The notes below the pieces were generated by a model. That model saw nothing but the letters and a program-made list of their open reading frames with translations. It made no database searches and was not told the DNA's origin. A program made the position numbers and the translations under genes. From contig CM037869.1 of assembly GCA_021292105.1 (NCBI GenBank), positions 6,880,204 through 6,944,203 on the forward strand: DNA of 64,000 nt, given 5' to 3'. Position 1 is the first letter of the stretch; each line of letters starts with the position of its first letter. Positions 57,805 through 64,000 of this stretch are shown one piece after another. Origin of the DNA: Anadara kagoshimensis (taxonomy: Eukaryota > Mollusca > Bivalvia > Arcoida > Arcidae).

Positions 57805-59061
57805 TAGTCCCCTACCGGTTGCATATTTCACTAATCCCAAAGTTTTAGGTAATAATGTACCTTATTATATGGTACAAAGATATATAGTTATAAATTATAC
57901 ATGTTGTTCAAGATGTAAAGCAAAACTTGATCATAGTAAAATAAAAAACCAGCAAGTGAGTTCTCAAAAATTCATTATCTGCAAGCATGTAGAAAAAAGT
58001 GCAAAAAACTGAAATTTCATTGAATTTTCAAAGTTCAAAGGGCCATAACTCCCATAAAAACTAGTGGAATGAAACGAAACGTAAACTTGATCTGTAACTC
58101 ATCATGGTTGAGCTGCATACCAAAAAACAATTCATTAACTGCAAGCGTGTAGAAAAAAAAAAGCGGAAAACTGAAATTTCAGTGAATTTTCAAAGTTCAA
58201 AGGGCCATAACTCCCGTAAAAATTAGCAGATGGAAACGAAACATAAGCTTGATCTGTAACTCATCATGGTAGAGTCACATACCAAACATTAGTTCCTTTT
58301 CTGCTAAGGTGTAGAAAAAAAGTGCGGAAAACTAAAATTTCTGTGAATTTTCAAAGATCAAAGGGCCATAACTCCAGTAAAAATAAGCAGATGGAAACGA
58401 AACGTAAACTTGATCTGTAACTCATCATGGTAGACTCGTATACCAAAAATCAGTTCATTATCTAAAGCATTTAGAAAATAAGAGCGGAAAACTGAAATTT
58501 CAGTGAATTTTCAAAGTTCAAAAGGCCATAACTCATGTAAAAATTTGCGGACCAAAATAAAACGCTAACTTGATCTGCAAGCACGTGGCCTAGTGGTTAA
58601 GGCGTTGGACTTATGATTCGAAGGTCGTGGGTTCGATCCCTGGACTGGGCGATGTGTTGTGTCCTTGAGTAAGACACTTAATTTCACATTGTTCCAGTTC
58701 ACTCAGCTGAAAAATAAATGAGTACCAGCAAAATGCTGGGGGTTAACCCTGCGATGGACCAGCGTCCCATTCAGGGGAGAGTCTTGTACTCTCAGTCGCT
58801 TAACGCCATGGAAACCGGGATAAGCTCCAGCCTGATAGGCCTAATGGCTCGGGACAGACTTTGACTAACTTTTTAACTTTGATCTGCAACTCATCATGGT
58901 AGACTCACATACCAAAAATCAGTTCATTATCTAAAAGATTTTAGAAAATAAGTGTGGAAAACTGAGGTGTGACAGATGGACGGACGGGGCAGACAGACGG
59001 ACGGACATACGGACAGAGCGCAAACCTAAAGTTCCCTTCGGCTTTCGCCGGTAGGGGACTA
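57805..59061. mobile_element. 1.26 kb element with 14-bp TIRs and ~160-bp tandem core
   Basis: TAGTCCCCTACCGG (57805-57818) and CCGGTAGGGGACTA (59048-59061) are perfect inverted termini. Between them are four to five ~160 bp units with TTTTCAAAGTTCAAAGGGCC, ATAACTCC and GATCTGTAACTCATCATGGT, then a GACAGACGGACGGACA-type minisatellite before the right end. A SINE interrupts the fourth unit. There is no transposase. A target duplication is unclear. Confidence 0.8.
58581..58878 (+). mobile_element. V-SINE-like SINE with 11-bp target duplication
   Basis: The tRNA-related head has A box TGGCCTAGTGG and B box GGTTCGATCCC. The conserved body reads GTGTCCTTGAGTAAGACACT, AATGCTGGGGGTTAACCCTG and GGACCAGCGTCCCATTCAG. 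The direct repeat TTGATCTGCAA flanks it (58570-58580, 58879-58889). Body and head resemble the RUDI/V-SINE type described in molluscs (family identity from memory). The target repeats are perfect, so insertion is relatively young. Confidence 0.8.
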
Positions 59062-59263
59062 GTAATTGAATAACCATAAGTCATTATATGTTTTGCTACT
59101 TCATTCCATATAGGTTTCTGACACTCAAATATATAAATGTTGTAAACATTTTCTTCTTAACTGTAAAATGTTAAAAGTTAATTCTTCCCCTTCCCTATCA
59201 GTGACCTTGATCTTAAAACCCATTATGACCTTACTCTAGATATCAAAATGACCATTACATTAA

Positions 59264-60574
59264 GGCCAAGTGATACAACTGAACACCGACCTACAAATCT
59301 ATGCACTTTGATAGTATAAGTCTAAATTCTTATTAAAGTAACTGTAATAATTTTGATAAATTACTTACAGGGAATAAAATATATCTATCAATTAAAAAAA
59401 TTCATGAAAATATACAAGAAAAGTAATATAAATATGGTACACAGATAATTCAACACATTCGGGTAAAAATGATTCACTAAAGATTTGCCTTTTTATACCT
59501 TGAATTGATACAGATGTTTTTTTCACAAAATTTAATTGATATCTTGTTTAATATAGTTTCGATTTTCCAAATTCTTTCAGATTTTAAAAATTTAAAATTT
59601 TCATATTTTTTCATACATTATGACTTTTAAAATTTATTTGCAATGACGTCTTGAAAATTTATACCGAAATAAGGGGTGTTATTTTAATTGTGCAGGGAAT
59701 TTCTGAGTGACCTGTTTTAGAGCTCTGTGGTTTTTGAAGTCACTTTCTTTGGGCAAGTAAAATATTTGGAATAATAATGATTTTTTTTTTTCACTTAACT
59801 TAAACTTTTGTCTCAATAGTTCAATATCTTTCTCATGTTTCAAATGAAGCCATTGGAATTATTTCCCCGACTCTGATAGGCCCGTATACTTGTATTTTTG
59901 AAGTATCATCATTGGCGCTCATTTCGGATGATAAGGCCTTCTTGTTCTTCTGCTATTTGAAGTAATAATGTTTCTGAATATTATTATTTCTATCATAATT
60001 ATTATTAGTGACTTATAATACAAAATACTTTAATTGATGAAGTAATTTGTATACAAATAATAAAATTAATATACATGTATTTACTATAACAGCGAGAAGC
60101 ATAAGCACAACAATCATAGTTTACAACACACGATAACATTAAATTTTGCAAGTTTGCCAATCCTTTAGCAATATCGTCAAAAATCATGATGTTATTCTTA
60201 ATTTTGGTCATATTTTAGCACCAGATTACGTCTTTGAAGTTTTATACCGAAAAATCAAGCAAGGGGGCATATGCATTTCTTTAACTTTTCAGAAAATTTA
60301 AATTCAGAACTACATTATGAACTACATTATGTTAGTTTTTGAGAACATGTAGGACAAACTGTTATTTTTCTACACTTTTTCTAATTTTCCAGAGCCTGAA
60401 AAATTGCGAATTCCTATTAATCTGACATTTTTCACATTTTTGACACTTTATAGCTAAAAAAGTAAAAATGGTACCCCTACATATTTTTACATTTTCAGAT
60501 ATGCCTCAAAAAGTTTCACAAGTATGGAAAAAATCTGGAACTTGTAAGATAGTGTCAATTTGTACCACTTGGCC
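59264..60574. mobile_element. TTAA-flanked DNA element, 1.3 kb
   Basis: Termini GGCCAAGTGATACAA and TTGTACCACTTGGCC are inverted repeats with one mismatch. TTAA occurs on each side (59260-59263, 60575-60578), the target duplication of piggyBac and Kolobok elements. Removing the insert restores a family A core unit. No transposase frame is visible in the interior. Confidence 0.75.
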
Positions 60575-60819
60575 TTAATACCAACAATATTCTTTTATGT
60601 ATGACTGTAAAGTTTATAGTTTTGAAGATAACTAGAACTGTCTCTGAAAGAGGCTAATACCCGCTCCCAACTTTTGATCTGGGGACAAATTGTATGTATG
60701 TCCATACTGTAATGTGAAAAATTCTGTGTATGGAAATGTTAATAATTCGGCAAAATACATGTGATGAAACTGATAATGGCAGCCGCACATGTTCTTATGA
60801 TGCTCAATATCTATGCATA

Positions 60820-62085
60820 GTTTTAAAACATAGCACTGTCGTGCTGCTGTACAGCGTAGTTGGGAAAATTGTGTTGTGGCAAGACAGAATATAACCGAAA
60901 ATTCGGGGGGGGGGGGGGGGGGGGGGGGGGGTGACGTTGATCTATGCATATAGTCCGACGAATGGGTTTTTTTTTAAAAAAGAAACAAATTTTTATGTAC
61001 CAAACCATGTATTGCTGAATTAAATGGTAGAAAAAATTAATTTCATAAATATATGAAAAAGACAATCGGTAATTAAAATTTAAAAAAGTTGTACCCGATC
61101 GTTTTGTCATTTCGGATAGAGAGAAAGTAGAGTTTTGCAGATCCTACCGTCGCTATGAGGGGGTACATTCTAGCGGTTGTATGCATAACTGGATCATTTA
61201 GTTGTTTTACCAGTTCCGAATTTTAACTACCGAATAATCTAAAATTTCAATCCCGTTCAATTAAAGGAATCGCAAAATAACTTTTTCAATTTGCTGTTTC
61301 TTCAACCGCTTCCTAAATGTACGACAGATTGTTGGTGACCTAGTTTAACAATGTAAACAAATTGTGATCACGGAAATGCTTTTTTCAAGAAAACATACTA
61401 CCATGTGTTTTTGAGGACAGGTGTCGATATTTTGGAATCAGTAAACATTTGTTTTATTACACCACATAAATTTTATTTCCCCTGCTTGTGGATGACGTCT
61501 GCAGCAGCGCTTATATGAAACCCTGTTCGGAACTGGTAAAACGACTGTATTTAAAATTTGCATACAACACTGTACGAATTATCTCCCTTTCACGAAAGTA
61601 AAATCTAATCCATAAACATTTTAAAATATGACACGTTATCATAACCTTCAAAATAAATTTAAATTTCTGTAGATTTCACGAAGAATTAATTAAACAACCT
61701 GCCGTTGGTGTTCATTTCTTAAAAAGTTATGATTTTACATCGTAGGACGCAAACTTCTCGAACTACTTTTTATTGTAAACATGAGATCAGTTCGCCAAAT
61801 TGCAGAAATAATTAGATGCATCTCGTCGCAATATTTTACTAGATTCTGAAATGTATTCCGAAAATTTATTCCAAATGTGCATATGTAACCAAATGCATTA
61901 TCCGTCTCAGAATACATATCTCACGATAAAACAGATATACTTCTTTCACGCTCATTTATCAGGCGCACTATTTCCAGGTGTACTCATATCTTATAATTTC
62001 ATAGCAAAGAAGCTCGATATCTTGGAAGAAAGCGATGACAAAGTACAGGTTTACTTTGTTCACGCTGTACAAAAATTGGATCATA
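60820..62085 (-). mobile_element. 1.25 kb dispersed element, copy 2
   Basis: Inverted copy of 6140-7400, ~93 percent identical by eye. The homopolymer is G27 here (60905-60931) against 11 in copy 1. The frame with QMCICNQM and YLTIKQIYFFHAHL is open here on the plus strand (61851-62090). Confidence 0.7.
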
Positions 62086-62375
62086 TATAATTAAGTCACT
62101 ATATAATCCAGCCAAAAAAGGAGGTGCACATGTTCAATGTACATAGAAACATCCTGTAAAGTTTCAGACTTGTTTGTTTGTTAAAAGCTGTAAGAGAAGT
62201 TGATTACACAAAATGGGTACCCCTTATATGGGATATTGATGAAAAATGACTAAGTTCAACTACCCATAAAAATATAATACAATCCAACCAAAATAGGAGG
62301 TGCACATGTTCAATGTATATTGTTAAAAGCTGTAAGAGGAGTTGATTACACAAAATGGGTACCCCTCATATCATA

Positions 62376-62810
62376 GAGGTCAAAAGTCAAAGTCAAGGTC
62401 ACAGTGACCTAAATTTGGTACATGACACATCACTTTCCCATGATGCATCCAATACCAAGTTTGATAATTCTAGGTGCTACTGTACAAAAGTTCTGTGCCG
62501 GACAAGAAGATGCACAAGGTTTTTCTTTCATAGAGGTCAAAGTCAAGGTCACAGTGACCTAAATTTGGTACATGACACATCGCCTTCCCATGATGCATCC
62601 ACAGACCAAGTTTGATAATCCTAGGTGCTACGGTACAAACGTTCTGTCCCAGACACGAAGATGCACAAGGTTTTACTATAAAAGAGGTCAACGGTCAAAG
62701 TCAAGGTCACAGTGACCAAAATTTGGTACATGACACATCACCTTCCCATGATGCATCTACATACTAAGTTTGATAGTCCTAGGTGCTACGGTACAAAGGT
62801 TCTGTTCCGG
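62376..62810 (+). repeat. Three ~155 bp units with consensus estrogen-response-element palindromes
   Basis: Each unit begins TCAAAGTCAAGGTCACAGTG and ACC, followed by TTGGTACATGACACATCACC, TTCCCATGATGCATC and CTAGGTGCTACGGTACAAA. The 15-mer AGGTCACAGTGACCT is perfect at 62396-62410 and 62546-62560. The third copy (62704-62717) keeps 14 of its 15 bases. Confidence 0.85.
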
Positions 62811-63204
62811 ACACGAAGCGAGGCGGGCGGACAGATGGACAGACAGACGGACAAGGTGATTCCTATATACCCCCCCCCCCCCCAACTTCGTTTGCAGGGG
62901 GTATAATTAACAATTTCAGTATTGTTTTGCATCTGGGATCTTGAACTTTGAGTCCATAATCTTTTTTTACACATCAAAATAAATGTTGCAATACCTACAA
63001 CAAAAGCGGATCCTAAAGACAATGCCATGTGATCCCTATTGTCATTTACAACTCTTGCAGGTGAGACAAGTGAGACAACAAATGAAAATGATTTAAACCA
63101 TTTTACTAATCACCAAAAATAGCACCATATTTATAAGTTAATCAATGGTGATTCATAAACTTTCAGTTACACATTTATGAAATGTTCAAGTTTGATGCCA
63201 GTAA

Positions 63205-63752
63205 TCATATTGCATCGAAAAAATCCAAAAAACTTGGAATATTGGCCTGATAACTCCACTCTATTTTTGGACCCTTTAAGACTCTAGGAAATGATGCAAC
63301 ACATGATTTTAACTTGGATTTGTATATTTCAATATATTCTGCTGGTATTTTATCTAAAAAACCAGACTTTAACTTATTTAGATTCACCCTCAAAGGATTT
63401 TTCTTCAAATCTGAGGAAAATATCCTGTAGTGTAATACCATCCAAAGAATAATGATGCAACAATCTAGTATTACAGATGACCCCTGTTTTAAAAATAAAT
63501 TAATGTTCCTGCTTCTTAGGAGAATATCATTTTCAGCGTCATACATTAAAATTTTGAATTCAGTGGATGAGATAAGTATTGTTGGTATCAAGAAGCTTCT
63601 GAATTCTGGATGTCTTTGTTTTTGTAACAATGAAAAAACTATAGCCTGGGCAATAGTTTGATCATCTGTGTTACCATTATTATCCAAGTCAACATCACTG
63701 TCTGGATTTTTTCCTGATAAATCTTCACTGCAATTTTCACTTTCCTCTGGGG
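63205..63752 (-). CDS. Unrecognised exon, partial
   Basis: A minus-strand open frame of ~182 codons begins after an acceptor TTATGATTTTAG at 63753 and ends in a stop at 63205. Features: an acidic start (PEESENCSEDLSGKNPDSDV), TIAQAIVFSLLQKQRHPEF, RSFLIPTILISSTEFKILM, a hydrophobic VILDCCIIILWMVLHYRIF and a basic C-terminus. It has no stops or shifts, unlike its neighbours. I do not recognise the family. It may be a terminal exon of a host gene or of a transposon protein; upstream exons would be beyond the window. Confidence 0.45.
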
Positions 63753-64000
63753 CTAAAATCATAACGAAAGTAGTGAAAATAAAATAAGAGAATATTAAAA
63801 TGTTTTTTTTATAAACAAGGACATAGAGAAACCAACCAAGCTGAAAAGTCTTGATTCTTCATTATCATAACATGCATAACTTGACAAAATAATTAGCAAA
63901 TAGGTGCAAGGAAAAAGCTTCAGCAAAAATACCTTAAACTCTTGGTCTATCCCACAATCAGTGTGGCGAAATAAATATTTGGGATATCCCGACCTGGTTC
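63753..64000. other. Probable intron upstream of the 63.2-63.75 kb exon
   Basis: AT-rich sequence that precedes the exon on the minus strand. No further exon is visible before the window end. Confidence 0.35.

Larger units (their letters stand above)
60633..62906. mobile_element. 2.3 kb element family B, interrupted by the 1.25 kb repeat
   Basis: Left part CTAGAACTGTCTCTGAAAGA, GGCTAATACCCGCTCCC (60633-60820). The right part (62090-62906) has a duplicated ~110 bp block (GGAGGTGCACATGTTCAATG at 62120 and 62298), three ~155 bp units, a GACAGACGGAC minisatellite and the end CCCCAACTTCGTTTGCAGGG with GGTAT. Flanks rejoin as a family A unit. Confidence 0.6.
56840..63065 (-). mobile_element. Family A element broken by at least three later insertions
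   Basis: Outer pieces form one inverted family A copy: the 3' end at 56840-56863 (AATAGGCCAATTGGGCCTAA), core units at about 56990-57050, 59205-59263 and 60579-60632, and 62907-63065 ending GCAGGTGAGAC. The pieces rejoin across each insert, for example TACAT[TTAA]TACCAAC across 59264-60574 and AGATAA/TTAACAATTTCAG across 60633-62906, matching the intact copy at 24546-25799. Confidence 0.6.

Noticed and set aside
1082-62085. One giant inverted duplication of the window ends
   Set aside because: The two inverted pairs have different coordinate sums (about 58560 for the 330 bp pair, about 68225 for the 1.25 kb pair) and keep the same left-to-right order, so they are separate dispersed repeats.

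Overview
This is a gene-poor, AT-rich eukaryotic window made almost entirely of transposable elements and their remains. The organism is most likely a bivalve mollusc, or at least a marine lophotrochozoan. The reasons are inferred: split coding exons with GT/AG borders; dispersed elements built from tandem ~145-160 bp cores with AGGTCA-rich motifs; a V-SINE-like SINE; Crypton, Ty3/Gypsy, LINE, mariner and Tigger relics; and SWIM, HECT and integrase-like gene families that are highly multiplied in bivalves. I see no intact host gene, no bacterial-style operon and no CRISPR array. Nearly every long coding segment carries a stop or a frameshift.

Layout. 0-11 kb: small tandem repeats, a split SWIM-zinc-finger pseudogene on the minus strand (3.6-4.7 kb), a 1.25 kb dispersed repeat (6.1-7.4 kb), a GAT/ATG-rich satellite (7.8-8.8 kb) and a duplicated possible exon (9.5 and 10.3 kb). 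11.9-21 kb (minus strand): a LINE 3' end, a Ty3/Gypsy integrase with one LTR, and a 3.1 kb LTR element that keeps gag and protease but has lost RT, RNase H and integrase. 22.5-29.5 kb: a HECT-domain pseudogene, two tandem-core elements, a two-exon HTH/integrase-like pseudogene (all minus) and a Crypton tyrosine-recombinase pseudogene (plus). 29.5-36.7 kb: a truncated Ty3/Gypsy, a ~130 bp satellite that has captured a piece of HECT coding sequence, a second HECT (SAM-like plus HECT) pseudogene, and a LINE RT. 36.8-42.4 kb: nested repeats, microsatellites, a MITE, a tRNA-like sequence and an array of seven 12-bp palindromes every 21 bp.

42.46-54.41 kb holds one essentially complete plus-strand Ty3/Gypsy element with both LTRs, a TATA target duplication, primer site, gag, protease, RT, RNase H and integrase. 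It has grown to 12 kb through later insertions: ~0.5 kb in the 5' LTR, a 2.5 kb tandem-core element (itself hit by a 0.3 kb CAGGG-ended element) and a 0.9 kb Tigger-like element with TA duplication inside RNase H. Gag and protease are joined by a candidate -1 ribosomal frameshift site, GTTAAAC. The RT active-site segment is deleted, so the copy is dead.

54.4-64 kb holds a Tc1-like MITE, a mariner pseudogene and a tRNA-headed SINE, then a deeply nested stack (56.84-63.07 kb): one tandem-core element interrupted by a TTAA-flanked element, a 1.26 kb element with 14-bp terminal inverted repeats (itself carrying a SINE with 11-bp target duplication) and a 2.3 kb element containing an inverted copy of the 1.25 kb repeat. 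The window ends in an unrecognised minus-strand exon. The most striking regulatory-type observation is that two tandem-core families carry consensus nuclear-receptor sites: DR2/DR1/DR0 clusters of AGGTCA, and AGGTCACAGTGACCT, which equals the vitellogenin-type estrogen response element.
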